From contig NZ_AULA01000016.1 of the NCBI RefSeq assembly GCF_000425045.1, positions 1-48,819 of the forward strand: a stretch of DNA of 48,819 nucleotides. The letters are read 5' to 3'. The stretch is from Acidaminococcus intestini DSM 21505 (lineage in GTDB: Bacteria; Bacillota; Negativicutes; Acidaminococcales; Acidaminococcaceae). Shown piece by piece: positions 25,705 through 34,715 of the stretch; the first letter of the stretch is position 1, and every line of letters starts with the position of its first letter. The notes beneath the pieces were generated by a model, which was not told the DNA's origin, made no database searches, and was given only the letters and a program-made list of their open reading frames with translations. Position numbers and translations under genes: made by a program.

Positions 25705-25767
25705 GACAAAGAAACGTCTGAAAAATAAAAAAAGCGAAAAAAACTTCTTTTGACTAAAATTTGACGG
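25705..25767. promoter_or_regulatory. Candidate hut operator pair between ftcD and hutD
   Basis: GACAAAGAAACGTC (25705-25718) differs by one base from the copy before the permease, and GACTAAAATTTGACGG (25752-25767) matches the copy before hutU in 12 of 16 positions with identical spacing. They lie in the divergent promoter region and could control both transcripts. Confidence 0.5.
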
Positions 25768-25848
25768 TTCCACAATAGCATGGAAGCGACAGCACAGCAG
25801 GGCTGTTCCTGCTTTTCAATGGTTACCATAAAGAAACGAGGTGTCCCG

Positions 25849-26418
25849 ATGACAGTATCAGTAATTTCCAGAAAAGACGCCGTTTCGACGACCTGGTCGG
25901 GCGGAACGACAACTGAATTCTACCTATTTCCCCGTGATGGCTCCTACAAGGAACGTCGCTTTGACCTTCGCATCAGTTCCGCGACGGTAGACCTTGAAGC
26001 ATCCGATTTCACCCTTCTGCCGGATTACCAACGCATCATTACGCCCCTTGAAGGAGGCTTTACCCTCACCTACAAAGAAACAGGGGAAAAGGTGACCCTT
26101 GCCCCCCTGGAAGAAGACTTTTTTGATGGAGCCTACCATACCCATTCCATCGGAAAAGCCATTGATTTCAATGTCATGTATAAAAAAGGCATGCATGCCG
26201 CCTATAGCGTCATCAATGCGTCAAAAAAATTTGGTCTTGCCGATTTCCGCTTTCTTTACGTTCCCTTTATAGACGCAAAGGACCTCACGGGAAGTACCCT
26301 GAATGAACACTCCTTGACGCGGGACACGCTCTATGTCAGCGATGACAGGTCAGATGCCTTCGTCCTCGCCCTCAAAAAGCCGGTTTCTCTCATTTATGTT
26401 TCGGTTCGCAAAGCCTAA
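25849..26418 (+). CDS. hutD: HutD-family protein
   Basis: 189 aa, a cupin-type protein of the HutD/Ves family. The N-terminal WSGGTTTEFYLFPRDGSY and RISSATVDLEASDFTLLPDY segments are characteristic. HutD proteins accompany histidine-utilisation genes; in Pseudomonas HutD is thought to moderate hut induction, perhaps by binding a pathway intermediate, but no enzymatic activity is established. I start at ATG 25849, with GAGGTG six bases upstream; the longer frame has no ribosome site. It is divergent from ftcD and is followed 10 bases later by the formate-channel gene, so those two form an operon. Confidence 0.85.
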   Translation: MTVSVISRKDAVSTTWSGGTTTEFYLFPRDGSYKERRFDLRISSATVDLEASDFTLLPDYQRIITPLEGGFTLTYKETGEKVTLAPLEEDFFDGAYHTHSIGKAIDFNVMYKKGMHAAYSVINASKKFGLADFRFLYVPFIDAKDLTGSTLNEHSLTRDTLYVSDDRSDAFVLALKKPVSLIYVSVRKA

Positions 26419-26428
26419 AGGAGCGTCA

Positions 26429-27058
26429 ATGAGTCCCTTCACACTTTTCCGTTCCGCGGTCTGCGCAGGCTTTGCCATCGGCCTTGGCGGGGCGGTATAC
26501 TTACAGCAGACCAGTAAGGCCTTGGGCGCCCTGCTCTTTACGATTGGTCTATTTGCGGTCTGTGAATGCCGGTTCCATCTTTTTACAGGCAAGGTCTGCT
26601 ATGCCCGGGAACGGTCTTGGCGCAGCTATTGGGAGTACCCAGTCATCTTAGGGGGCAATTTTATTGGTGCCGGCCTGATGGCCCTCCTGCTGTCAGGTAC
26701 GCGGCTTTTCAGTTTTACACAAAAAGCCGCAGCCGTCCTGATTGCCGTCAAGAATGCGGACAGTCTTGGTTCCCTTTTCATTCTGGGGTTCTTGTGCAAC
26801 ATCTTTGTTTTCCTTGCAGTTGAAGGCTATCGTTCCTTTCCACACGCCATTGGAAAATACGCCGCCATCTTTTTGGGGATTGCCGTCTTCATCCTAAGCG
26901 GCTATGAACACAGCATTGCCGACATGTTCTACTACTTTACAGCAGGCGCTATGGACCTAGCCGCTTTGGGACGAATCCTTGTCATTGCCCTGGGCAATAC
27001 CTGCGGCGGTCTCATTTCCCATGAAGCCGTCCAATTTGCCCGCAGAGCACAAAAATAA
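26429..27058 (+). CDS. Formate/nitrite channel-family transporter
   Basis: 209 aa with about six hydrophobic segments, shorter than the usual 260-280 aa FocA/NirC. The family signature SGYEHSIADMFYY (residues of about 156-168, FEHSIANMF in FocA) with the conserved His is present, and GNTCGGLISHEAVQFA is the typical last helix. ATG 26429 is preceded by AAAGGAG overlapping the end of hutD. In a cluster that turns the histidine ring carbon into formate via Fhs, formate export is the most sensible job; transport of another small anion cannot be excluded. Confidence 0.8.
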   Translation: MSPFTLFRSAVCAGFAIGLGGAVYLQQTSKALGALLFTIGLFAVCECRFHLFTGKVCYARERSWRSYWEYPVILGGNFIGAGLMALLLSGTRLFSFTQKAAAVLIAVKNADSLGSLFILGFLCNIFVFLAVEGYRSFPHAIGKYAAIFLGIAVFILSGYEHSIADMFYYFTAGAMDLAALGRILVIALGNTCGGLISHEAVQFARRAQK

Positions 27059-27063
27059 AAATC

Positions 27064-27107
27064 CTGGAATAAAAAAACGGTGCTTACGGCACCGTTTTTT
27101 CATTCCA
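27064..27107. terminator. Bidirectional terminator between convergent genes
   Basis: A stem (CTGGAAT ... ATTCCAG outside, ACGGTGC ... GCACCGT inside) with A-run and T-run arms. It serves the formate-channel operon on the plus strand and the 27100-28695 gene on the minus strand, whose stop codon it overlaps. Confidence 0.88.
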
Positions 27108-28695
27108 GCCCTTTCTGGTCTTTCATATAATTGACAAAATCCTCAAATTCCAGGGTCTTGTGGTTGAGCAGCTCGTCAATCCGCATCCGAAGAATGGGCT
27201 GCGTTGTCAGTTCCCGCGCCCTGACAAGCGCCATTTGCAATTTCCCGTTCCACTTCTTATCGGGCCAAGCCTCAAGGACCTCCACAGCCACGCTGCGGGC
27301 TCCTTCGTGGAGGGAGCTCAAGCACTCGGCAATAATGTCCCCGCCCCAAGGGGGAACACTCATAAGCCCTCGCAGAAGAGGAATGACAAGCCGTTCATCC
27401 TGAAGATATGCATCCAGATGAAGCATAGCAAAAACCGTGACCTTTTCAAGACGTGCCTTGCTGCCCGACTGGAGCAAATAGGGATAAAGGAGGGTTCGCA
27501 TGGGATCTTTCTTAAGCAGGTTCCATACCTGGGTATGGATGTCTATGCCCAGGATATCTGCCAGCTGCAGAGGCAGGATATTGACGGATCCATCTTTTGA
27601 GAGGATTTCCTTGGGAAGGATCTTCTTCCAGTCCCGTCCCATAACAACACCGTCCAAGGTCCCCACATAAAGATGGCACTGATTCATGCTGAGATAATCC
27701 CAATTTTCATGATCGATCATTTCCTGCAGTTCTTCCCGAAGGCTCATGAGACCTGCCACTTGTTCGAGGGTCGTCTGATGCTGCCTAGCGTGTTCAAGAA
27801 GCCGTTCCAGAACGTGGCTATAGGAAAGAGGCGGCAGTTCGAGGACCTTATCCACCCCGCCTTCCACTGGCTGTGCTTCAAAATTGACTAAAAAATCGAG
27901 ATAATCAACCATGGTGTGAAGCACGGCATCAAAGGTTTCATCATCCATCCGTTCTTTTTCAAGCATTTCGAGAAAATTGCTTTTCTCGATGACAAGAAGA
28001 GCCACTGCAGGATAATCAACCGTGAGATCACAGCCATGGAGGAGAAGCCAATGTTTTTCTTCCGGCGTAATAAAATCATAGGTCGACATAGCACAGACCC
28101 GACCCCAGCCCCGCGTATGGGTCAAGATCTCCCACAGGTCCTCATTTTCAAGGAGATGCCCCAGTTCCAGGGCATAGACCACAAAGCTTGTCAGTTCCTC
28201 ACAGCGGGCAAGAAGCATGAGATCCTTGTGGAGGCGTTCCACTTCGTTCAGGTTCTCCTCGTTCAAGAGATGAAGACCGGTCACGGTAATGGCAAGTTTC
28301 AGGACCTCCGGGGCAAAGGCATGATAGAGCCAGCGATGGCAAAGGTTCCAAAGGGCGTCAGGGATTTCCTGCGTGGACAACAGGTCGACAAGGTAATCAT
28401 TATAGATAATAAATGGAACGCTCGAGATGGAAGCATAGAGCTCCTTTTCAGCCTTGGAGTCGGGATTTTTCGCATACGCCGCAAGGGCTCCGGCGATAAC
28501 AGAGCCCACCTCTTCCTGAGGTCGGTCGGGCATGCTGGCCATGTAAGAGTCGCTTGTTCCCGGTTCCCGAAACAGGACCGCATACGTGTCGACAAAATTT
28601 TGATCTTCAATGAGGTCGGGATCAAAATACCCTTCCTGATCAAGGTGATCTTTTATGATTTGGTAGAGACTGCTCTCTTCCTTCCAAAATTCCAT
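27100..28695 (-). CDS. Uncharacterised helical-repeat protein
   Basis: 531 aa, soluble, rich in Leu, Glu and Asp, with no signal peptide and no membrane segment. I do not recognise a named family. The sequence is almost entirely predicted helical, with amphipathic pairs of about 35-40 residues in the C-terminal third (for example around DERLVIPLLRGLMSVPPWGG and ECLSSLHEGARSVAVEVLE) that look like HEAT-type repeats, so a scaffold or adaptor role is conceivable. A good ribosome site (AGAAGGGAA) precedes the ATG. It is flanked by a bidirectional terminator and by ftsH on the same strand, with the ftsH terminator between, so it is probably transcribed alone. Confidence 0.7.
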   Translation of the reverse strand: MEFWKEESSLYQIIKDHLDQEGYFDPDLIEDQNFVDTYAVLFREPGTSDSYMASMPDRPQEEVGSVIAGALAAYAKNPDSKAEKELYASISSVPFIIYNDYLVDLLSTQEIPDALWNLCHRWLYHAFAPEVLKLAITVTGLHLLNEENLNEVERLHKDLMLLARCEELTSFVVYALELGHLLENEDLWEILTHTRGWGRVCAMSTYDFITPEEKHWLLLHGCDLTVDYPAVALLVIEKSNFLEMLEKERMDDETFDAVLHTMVDYLDFLVNFEAQPVEGGVDKVLELPPLSYSHVLERLLEHARQHQTTLEQVAGLMSLREELQEMIDHENWDYLSMNQCHLYVGTLDGVVMGRDWKKILPKEILSKDGSVNILPLQLADILGIDIHTQVWNLLKKDPMRTLLYPYLLQSGSKARLEKVTVFAMLHLDAYLQDERLVIPLLRGLMSVPPWGGDIIAECLSSLHEGARSVAVEVLEAWPDKKWNGKLQMALVRARELTTQPILRMRIDELLNHKTLEFEDFVNYMKDQKGLE

Positions 28696-28795
28696 AGTGT
28701 TCCCTTCTTTTAATCGGAGGATTCCCTCGGCTTTCCGTAGGGTAGTTCGCTTATTATATCACACTTGTCCCCGTTTGTCAGAAGGCGTCGTTTCA

Positions 28796-28828
28796 GAAAA
28801 AAAGCCCCGTCCCTTGCAGGGCAGGGCC
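28796..28828 (-). terminator. Terminator of ftsH
   Basis: A GC-rich stem (GCCCTGCCCT / AGGGACGGGGC on the minus strand) is followed by seven T residues, 12 bases beyond the ftsH stop. Confidence 0.8.
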
Positions 28829-28839
28829 AGCTTATTTTT

Positions 28840-30717
28840 TCACGCCCCTTCTTGGGGGCTGTTGGGAACTTGTTCGGCTGCAGCAGAGGCTGGGTCCGTT
28901 CCTTTCAGGATGGCCATGAATTCATCGCCCGTAATGGTTTCCTTCTTCAAAAGATACTGGGCAAGTTCATCCAGCTTCTGTCTATGGGTCTCAAGGATAG
29001 TCCGGGCCTTCTGGTGGGCCTCCTTGACAACTGAAAAGACAGCTTCATCAATGCGGGCGGCCGTTTCCGGCGCGCAGGCAAGGGAGGTATCACCACTCAG
29101 GTAGGCATTATTCACGGTTTCAAGGGCGACCATATCAAAGTCGCTGGTCATGCCAAACCGGGTAATCATGGCCCGAGCAAGTTTTGTTGCCTGTTCAATA
29201 TCATTGGACGCACCGCTCGTGACCTTGTTGAAGACAACTTCTTCAGCAGATCGTCCCCCTGTCAAGGTAACAATCTTGTTGAAGAGTTCCTCTTTCGTCA
29301 TAAGGACCTTTTCCTCTGTGTCAACCTGCATAGTATACCCCAAGGCACCGCTCGTCCGGGGAATAATGGTGATCTTATGGACCGGTGCCGATGCGGTCTG
29401 ACTTGCAGCCACAAGGGCATGGCCAATTTCATGATAGGCAATGAGCTGCTTTTCCTTCTCTGAAATCACGGCACCCTTTCTCTGGGCCCCGGCAATGACC
29501 ACTTCCACAGATTCTTCAAGATCCTCTTGGATGACTTCCGTACGGCCCATACGAACGGCGCGAAGGGCAGCTTCGTTGACGATATTGGCAAGTTCCGCAC
29601 CGGAAGCACCGCTTGTAGCAAGGGCAACCGTATGATAATCCACATTAGGGGAAATCCGCACATCATGGGAATGAACCTTCAAAATGGCTTCCCTTCCCTT
29701 AAGGTCCGGCAGTTCCACGGGCACACGGCGGTCAAAACGGCCCGGCCGCAGGAGGGCCTTATCAAGGACTTCCGGACGGTTGGTCGCGGCAAGGATAATG
29801 ACGCCCTTGCTGCCGTCAAAACCGTCCATTTCAGAAAGGAGCTGGTTCAGGGTCTGTTCCCGTTCGTCGTTGCTGCCAAAGGCGCCATTATCACGCTTTT
29901 TGCCAATGGCATCGATTTCATCGATAAAGACAATGCACGGAGCCTTTTCCTGAGCTTGTTTAAAGAGGTCGCGGACACGAGCTGCCCCCATACCAACGAA
30001 CATCTCAATGAATTCTGAACCGGAAATAGAGAAGAAGGGAACCTTGGCCTCGCCGGCAACAGCCTTGGCAAGAAGAGTCTTACCCGTACCGGGAGGGCCT
30101 ACAAGAAGCACGCCCTTCGGCATGGTTGCCCCAATGGCCTGGTAGCGGGATGGGTCATGCAGGAAGGACACGATTTCCTGAAGGGCTTCCTTCGCCTCGT
30201 CTTGACCCGCTACATCCTTGAACGTCTTTCCCGTCTGGGCTTCAATATAGACCTTGGCATTGCTCTTACCAAAGCTCATCATATTGCCGCCGCCCAGTTT
30301 AGGGCCCAAAAACCGCATGATCAGCTGACCAATGACCATAAAGAGCAGGAAGGGGAAAATCCAGTTGTTGAAAAATTTGGTCAACGGCGAATCCTCCCGA
30401 GGGATAACCTGGGAAAACTCCACATTAGCCTTGACCAAACGATTGACAAGTTCTGGATCCTCAACGCGGCCCGTGACAAAGATTTCATCTTTACCATCCT
30501 TGTTGCACAGAAGGGCGATGCGGTTCTGATTGATTTCTACTTTGGAAGCCTTGCCTTCATCAACCATCTTCAGGAAGTTGGTATAAGTAACTTCCTGGAC
30601 GCGAGGTTTAAAGAACATGGGCGTAATGATCGTATTGATGACGAGAATGATGAGGATGGCCGCAAGGTAATAATAAAAGACACGTTTGGAATGATCTTGA
30701 TGAGGAGAATCATTCAT
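28840..30717 (-). CDS. ftsH: ATP-dependent zinc metalloprotease FtsH
   Basis: 625 aa membrane-bound AAA+ protease that degrades misfolded membrane proteins and some regulators. There are two transmembrane helices (about 15-35 and 118-138) around a periplasmic/outer domain, then the AAA module with Walker A GPPGTGKT (207-214), Walker [12 protein letters not shown] and the SRH region, then the zinc protease with HEIGH (429-433). The length is normal and the C-terminus is Ala-rich. I choose ATG 30717, which has AGAAGG eight bases upstream; a GTG three codons earlier overlaps the ribosome site. The gene has its own promoter and terminator. Confidence 0.97.
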   Translation of the reverse strand: MNDSPHQDHSKRVFYYYLAAILIILVINTIITPMFFKPRVQEVTYTNFLKMVDEGKASKVEINQNRIALLCNKDGKDEIFVTGRVEDPELVNRLVKANVEFSQVIPREDSPLTKFFNNWIFPFLLFMVIGQLIMRFLGPKLGGGNMMSFGKSNAKVYIEAQTGKTFKDVAGQDEAKEALQEIVSFLHDPSRYQAIGATMPKGVLLVGPPGTGKTLLAKAVAGEAKVPFFSISGSEFIEMFVGMGAARVRDLFKQAQEKAPCIVFIDEIDAIGKKRDNGAFGSNDEREQTLNQLLSEMDGFDGSKGVIILAATNRPEVLDKALLRPGRFDRRVPVELPDLKGREAILKVHSHDVRISPNVDYHTVALATSGASGAELANIVNEAALRAVRMGRTEVIQEDLEESVEVVIAGAQRKGAVISEKEKQLIAYHEIGHALVAASQTASAPVHKITIIPRTSGALGYTMQVDTEEKVLMTKEELFNKIVTLTGGRSAEEVVFNKVTSGASNDIEQATKLARAMITRFGMTSDFDMVALETVNNAYLSGDTSLACAPETAARIDEAVFSVVKEAHQKARTILETHRQKLDELAQYLLKKETITGDEFMAILKGTDPASAAAEQVPNSPQEGA

Positions 30718-30765
30718 AGTGATCACCTTCTTATTCTAAAAAAATAATATCATGGATTAAGACGT

Positions 30766-30794
30766 ATTATATCATATGAATCCGCACTTGTATA
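30766..30794 (-). promoter_or_regulatory. Sigma-70 promoter of ftsH
   Basis: TATACA (30789-30794) and perfect TATAAT (30766-30771), 17 bases apart on the minus strand; the leader is about 40 bases. Confidence 0.7.
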
Positions 30795-30816
30795 CCCCAT
30801 AAGGGTACTTTGCAGT

Positions 30817-31875
30817 TCACCGCGTAAGTATGACTCCTGGAAGGCAAGCAGCAAGACATTTTTCTGCGGGTCCACAAAGGGGCAAGGTCCCGAGGGTCCC
30901 TTCATCGACCCACACATAAGAGGGATCGGGCAAGCTGCAGGGAATCGTTCCTAAGTAGACCGTCATCTGCCAAATTTGATGGGTAAAGACATGACGATGG
31001 GTCCAGATGATCTTTCCTTCAACTGTTCCAAGCATCCGTTCCGCTTCCTTTCGGCTTTCCTTTTCCGTCTTGCCGAGGAAGGTCGGAAGCTCCCATAAGG
31101 AAGCAAGGAGACCTGTTTCCGGTCTTTTATGAAGAAGCAGGGCTCCTTGCTTACGGATGAAAAGACTTGTCACTTCATAAATGGTCGGTGCCTTTTTCTT
31201 TTTGCGGACTGGCAGCTCGCTGGTCCGATTTTCCAGGAATGCGGTACAGAAATCTTTAAGAGGACAAGATCCGCAGCGCGGGACGTGGGGAATACAAATC
31301 GTGGCACCAAGGTCCATCAATGCTTCATTGAAGTCTCCCGGCCGGTCTTGAGGAATGACGGTTTGAGCGATTCGTCCTATGATTCGTTTGCCCTTAAGGG
31401 AAAGGATATCATCCGAGATCCCAAAAAGACGGGCCATTACCCGCAACAGGTTGCCATCCACGGCGGGGACAGCGTGTCCAAAGGCCATGGATAAAATGGC
31501 ACCTGCCGTATAGTCACCGATGCCGGGCAGGGCACGCACCGCCTCCAGCGTATCGGGAAAAATTCCATGATATTGGAGGACGATTTCCCTTGCCGCTTTA
31601 TGGAGGTTTCTAGCCCTAGAATAATAGCCCAGGCCCTGCCATAATTTGAGGACCTCCTCTTCAGACGCCTGCGCCAAAGCGCTTACGGTAGGAAAAGCGG
31701 CCATCCAGCGAACATAATAATCCTTTACGGTTTCCGTCCGCGTCTGTTGGAGCATGATTTCCGAGACCCACACATGGTAGGGATCACGAGGATGATTGGC
31801 TCGCCAAGGAAGGTCTCGTTTGGTCTCATCGAACCAATGCAAAAGGGCGGGAACCCACTCATTTTCGACTGTCAA
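30817..31875 (-). CDS. mutY: A/G-specific adenine glycosylase
   Basis: 352 aa DNA repair enzyme that removes adenine mispaired with 8-oxoguanine. Visible are the catalytic Glu in WVSEIMLQQTR near residue 35, the helix-hairpin-helix LPGIGDYTAGA with the catalytic Asp in VDGNLLR, the 4Fe-4S loop with C-x6-C-x2-C-x5-C spacing (CIPHVPRCGSCPLKDFC), and a C-terminal MutT-like domain that reads 8-oxoG. I start at TTG 31875 because GGGAGG lies six bases before it; the longer frame runs deep into the Nudix gene. The start overlaps the 3' end of the upstream Nudix gene by 17 bases, so the two are translationally linked. Confidence 0.93.
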   Translation of the reverse strand: MTVENEWVPALLHWFDETKRDLPWRANHPRDPYHVWVSEIMLQQTRTETVKDYYVRWMAAFPTVSALAQASEEEVLKLWQGLGYYSRARNLHKAAREIVLQYHGIFPDTLEAVRALPGIGDYTAGAILSMAFGHAVPAVDGNLLRVMARLFGISDDILSLKGKRIIGRIAQTVIPQDRPGDFNEALMDLGATICIPHVPRCGSCPLKDFCTAFLENRTSELPVRKKKKAPTIYEVTSLFIRKQGALLLHKRPETGLLASLWELPTFLGKTEKESRKEAERMLGTVEGKIIWTHRHVFTHQIWQMTVYLGTIPCSLPDPSYVWVDEGTLGTLPLCGPAEKCLAACLPGVILTR

Positions 31876-32344
31876 GATGAACCTCCCGGAAAACGGCATC
31901 AAGGACCGTGCTGCCATCTTCAGCAAAAGCAATGGTGCCCCGAACCTGTTTATTCTGAAGAATCAAGGGAATCCACGTTTTATCCGCTTCCCACATGTCC
32001 TCATAAGGCAGGTCTTCCAAGGAAAACCAGCGAGGTTCCATTTCGTCGCTGGCTTCAATAGTACCGGTAAATTTCTTGAGTACATAGACCATGCCCCCAT
32101 GGGACCAATTCCCATCAGACGGCTGATCAAAATATAGGTCTGCCACGAGGATCAGGTCCTTTTCCTCGGCAAAAAGACCGCATTCCTCAAATAGTTCCCG
32201 CAGGGCACATTCCCGCATGGATTCGCCGATTTCCATCTTGCCGCCAAAGCCGTTCCATTTACCATAGCCCATACCCCGTTTCTTGCGGCCCAAGAGGATC
32301 CTGCCCTGTCCATCCAGGGGGAAAACCAAGGAAGTATCACGCAT
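31859..32344 (-). CDS. MutT/MTH1-type Nudix hydrolase (8-oxo-dGTP diphosphatase)
   Basis: 161 aa with a complete Nudix box: G-K-M-E-I-G-E then REL-x-EE-x-GL (GKMEIGESMRECALRELFEE and CGL). The N-terminus (RDTSLVFPLDGQGRILLGRK, then GYGKWNGFGG) is very like eukaryotic MTH1 and its bacterial relatives, which sanitise oxidised purine nucleotides. I start at ATG 32344, after AAGGGGG; the frame upstream lacks a ribosome site. Overlap with mutY gives a two-gene GO system: one enzyme cleans the nucleotide pool, the other repairs misincorporation. The exact substrate range is inferred. Confidence 0.88.
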   Translation of the reverse strand: MRDTSLVFPLDGQGRILLGRKKRGMGYGKWNGFGGKMEIGESMRECALRELFEECGLFAEEKDLILVADLYFDQPSDGNWSHGGMVYVLKKFTGTIEASDEMEPRWFSLEDLPYEDMWEADKTWIPLILQNKQVRGTIAFAEDGSTVLDAVFREVHLDSRK

Positions 32345-32533
32345 ATTTGCTGCCCCCTTCACCTTTGAATAATTATCGAATGGAATGATTTTTCGCTTTC
32401 TTCTATCATACCACAGTTTAGGTGCCTTTGCCGGTTCCGCCTTCATTTTACGTAAAATTTTTCCCAGTATAAAACCTCATTACCTTATTATTTTTAGGTT
32501 TTTTATTTTTGTACTATTCATATTATTAAGTTT

Positions 32534-32579
32534 TTGGTAAAATAAGGTTGGAACTGATACAAAACTTACGGAAAGGAGG
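32534..32579 (+). promoter_or_regulatory. Candidate promoter and unusual leader ribosome site before the AbgT-type gene
   Basis: TTGGTA (32534-32539) and an extended -10, TGATACAAA (TACAAA at 32558-32563), with an 18-base gap. Right after the expected start point is a strong AAAGGAGG (32572-32579) followed by a TTG at 32583, in frame with the transporter, and a GAGACA/TGTCTC hairpin. The real transporter start is 135 bases downstream. Confidence 0.4.
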
Positions 32580-32717
32580 TTCTTGAGACAGAGGGGAATT
32601 GTCTCATCACTTGGAACAACGTGCCTATCATGCTCATATCATCATCCAGATTCACATTTCAGAACAAGGAAATCCTCTTATGGACCCTTGTTCCACATGT
32701 ACCCAAGGAGAGAAAAA

Positions 32718-34268
32718 ATGTCTGAAAAAGAAAAAATGAACACACAGAACAAGAAAGAGATCAGCGGCTTTTTAAAAGGAGTTGAAATCATCGGCAATAA
32801 ATTGCCCCATCCTGCCATGCTCTTTCTGCTTTTAGCGGTCATCGTCGTCATCATATCCCATTTTGTTGCTGCCCAAGGCGTCTCCGTCACCTATTTTGAC
32901 GCCCGTGCCAAGGCCGAAGTCACCAAAAAAGCCGTGTCCCTGCTCACCCCGGATGGCCTGCGCTACATGTTCAACTCTGCAACCAAGAACTTTACCGGAT
33001 TTGCCCCTTTGGGAACAGTCCTTGTAGCCATGCTCGGTGTCGGTGTTGCTGAATGGACGGGACTCTTCAATACATCCCTGAAAAAGCTTCTCATGAACGC
33101 TAACCCGAAGTTCCTCACCCCCATTGTGCTTTTTGCCGGGATCATGTCCAACATTGCCTCTGATGCAGGTTATATCATCGTTATTCCCATTGGCGCCTTG
33201 ATCTTTGCCATGGCCGGACGGCATCCGCTGGCAGGGATGGCAGCCGCTTTTGCCGGCGTATCGGGCGGCTTTTCTGCAAACCTTCTCATCGGCACGACGG
33301 ATCCCCTCCTGACCGGCATTACCAACCAAGCCCTCAAGGCAGCGGGAATTGATATGACCCTTGACCCAACCTGCAACTGGTACTTTCTGGCTGCTTCGAC
33401 TTTCGTCCTGACCCTTATAGGAACCATCGTGACGGATAAGATTGTCGAACCGAACCTGGGCACCTACACCGGTAAATACAGACCGGACAACGCCCCTGTC
33501 ACAGACCTTGAAAACAAAGCTCTCCGCAATGCCACCATCGCTCTTATCATTTACGTCCTGATTATGGGACTCCTGATGTTCCCAGCCAATGCCCTTTTCC
33601 GCAGTCCTGAACCAGATGGGGTCCTGACCCTCAAAGCCTTCCTTCATGACGGACTCATTCCAGCCATCCTGCTTCTCTTCCTCATCCCGGGCGCTGCCTA
33701 CGGCTGGACGACGGGCAAACTCCGCACCTCACATGACCTTGTTGCCGCTATGACGGAAGCCATGAAATCCATGGGCGGATACATGGTTCTTGCTTTCTTC
33801 GCCTCCCAGTTCATTGCCTACTTCGGGAAAACCAACCTGGGCCTCATTGTTTCCTTCAAAGGTGCCGATGCGCTTGAAGCAGCAGGCCTTACAGGGCTCC
33901 CACTCATTATTCTCTTCATTTTCCTGTCCGCCTTCCTTAACCTCTTTATGGGGTCTGCATCGGCAAAATGGGCCATCATGGCCCCCATCTTCGTTCCCAT
34001 GATGTATCGGCTCGGTCTTTCCCCTGCCCTGACACAGGTTGCCTACCGCATTGGGGACTCTTCCACCAATATCATTACTCCCCTCATGTCCTATTTTGCC
34101 ATGATTGTCGTCTTCATGAATAAATATGAAGAAGATGCCGGACTTGGGACCCTCACTTCCATGATGCTGCCTTATTCCATGAGCTTTCTCTGCTTCTGGA
34201 CCATCATGATGGCTCTTTGGATGATGGCAGGCCTGCCAGTTGGGCCGGGGGCCGGTCTGTTCCTCTAA
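32718..34268 (+). CDS. abgT: AbgT-family transporter (aminobenzoyl-glutamate type)
   Basis: 516 aa, about 11-12 membrane helices, including the family's conserved segments GIMSNIASDAGYIIVIPIGA near 140-160 and ASAKWAIMAPIFVPMMYRLG near 415-435. AbgT of E. coli imports p-aminobenzoyl-glutamate, a folate breakdown product; some relatives export sulfonamides, so direction and substrate are uncertain. I start at ATG 32718, after AAGGAGAG; a longer in-frame TTG start (32583) would add 45 polar residues unlike the family. It is convergent with an M20 carboxypeptidase gene that could cleave the imported compound to glutamate. Confidence 0.88.
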   Translation: MSEKEKMNTQNKKEISGFLKGVEIIGNKLPHPAMLFLLLAVIVVIISHFVAAQGVSVTYFDARAKAEVTKKAVSLLTPDGLRYMFNSATKNFTGFAPLGTVLVAMLGVGVAEWTGLFNTSLKKLLMNANPKFLTPIVLFAGIMSNIASDAGYIIVIPIGALIFAMAGRHPLAGMAAAFAGVSGGFSANLLIGTTDPLLTGITNQALKAAGIDMTLDPTCNWYFLAASTFVLTLIGTIVTDKIVEPNLGTYTGKYRPDNAPVTDLENKALRNATIALIIYVLIMGLLMFPANALFRSPEPDGVLTLKAFLHDGLIPAILLLFLIPGAAYGWTTGKLRTSHDLVAAMTEAMKSMGGYMVLAFFASQFIAYFGKTNLGLIVSFKGADALEAAGLTGLPLIILFIFLSAFLNLFMGSASAKWAIMAPIFVPMMYRLGLSPALTQVAYRIGDSSTNIITPLMSYFAMIVVFMNKYEEDAGLGTLTSMMLPYSMSFLCFWTIMMALWMMAGLPVGPGAGLFL

Positions 34269-34365
34269 GCACGGTTTATTCCCTGATCCTGTCTCATCTT
34301 GTTTCAAAACCATCGAATACCCGATAGGGTCCCTGCCTCTGCTGGGAGAAAAGGGACGAAAGAAA

Positions 34366-34408
34366 CGCAAAAAACCGCTGTGGCTTATGCTGCAGCGGTT
34401 TTTCGTAT
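34366..34408 (+). terminator. Terminator of the AbgT-type gene
   Basis: AAAAACCGCTG ... CAGCGGTTTTT, about 100 bases after the stop, with a T-run on the plus strand. Confidence 0.8.
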
Positions 34409-34715
34409 TTTTCCAAAAGACAATCAGCGCGTCTTCTAAACAGCCAAAGAAAAACAGATGCATGGATATTCCCCCAGCCTTTACCCTCACTTTGTTTTAT
34501 CGGCGCTGTATATTCCTTGTCGCCAGTTGATCCACCGTCCCCATTTAATGGGCAAAGGGGCAGACCGAAGGCCATCACATTCCATTTTCAAGGCATAATC
34601 AACAGGAAATCAAGAACAAGGGGCCGGACAGGGCCCCTTCATCTAGGACCTATGAGAACAAAAGGCGAAAACAAGGGCCTTTTCTCAGACCCATACAGAT
34701 TACGACCGTCTTTTC
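34409..34715. other. Convergent intergenic stretch, no gene seen
   Basis: There is no frame with a ribosome site. A small GC-rich hairpin (GGGGCC / GGCCCC, 34621-34637) could be a weak minus-strand terminator for the M20 peptidase gene. Confidence 0.4.
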
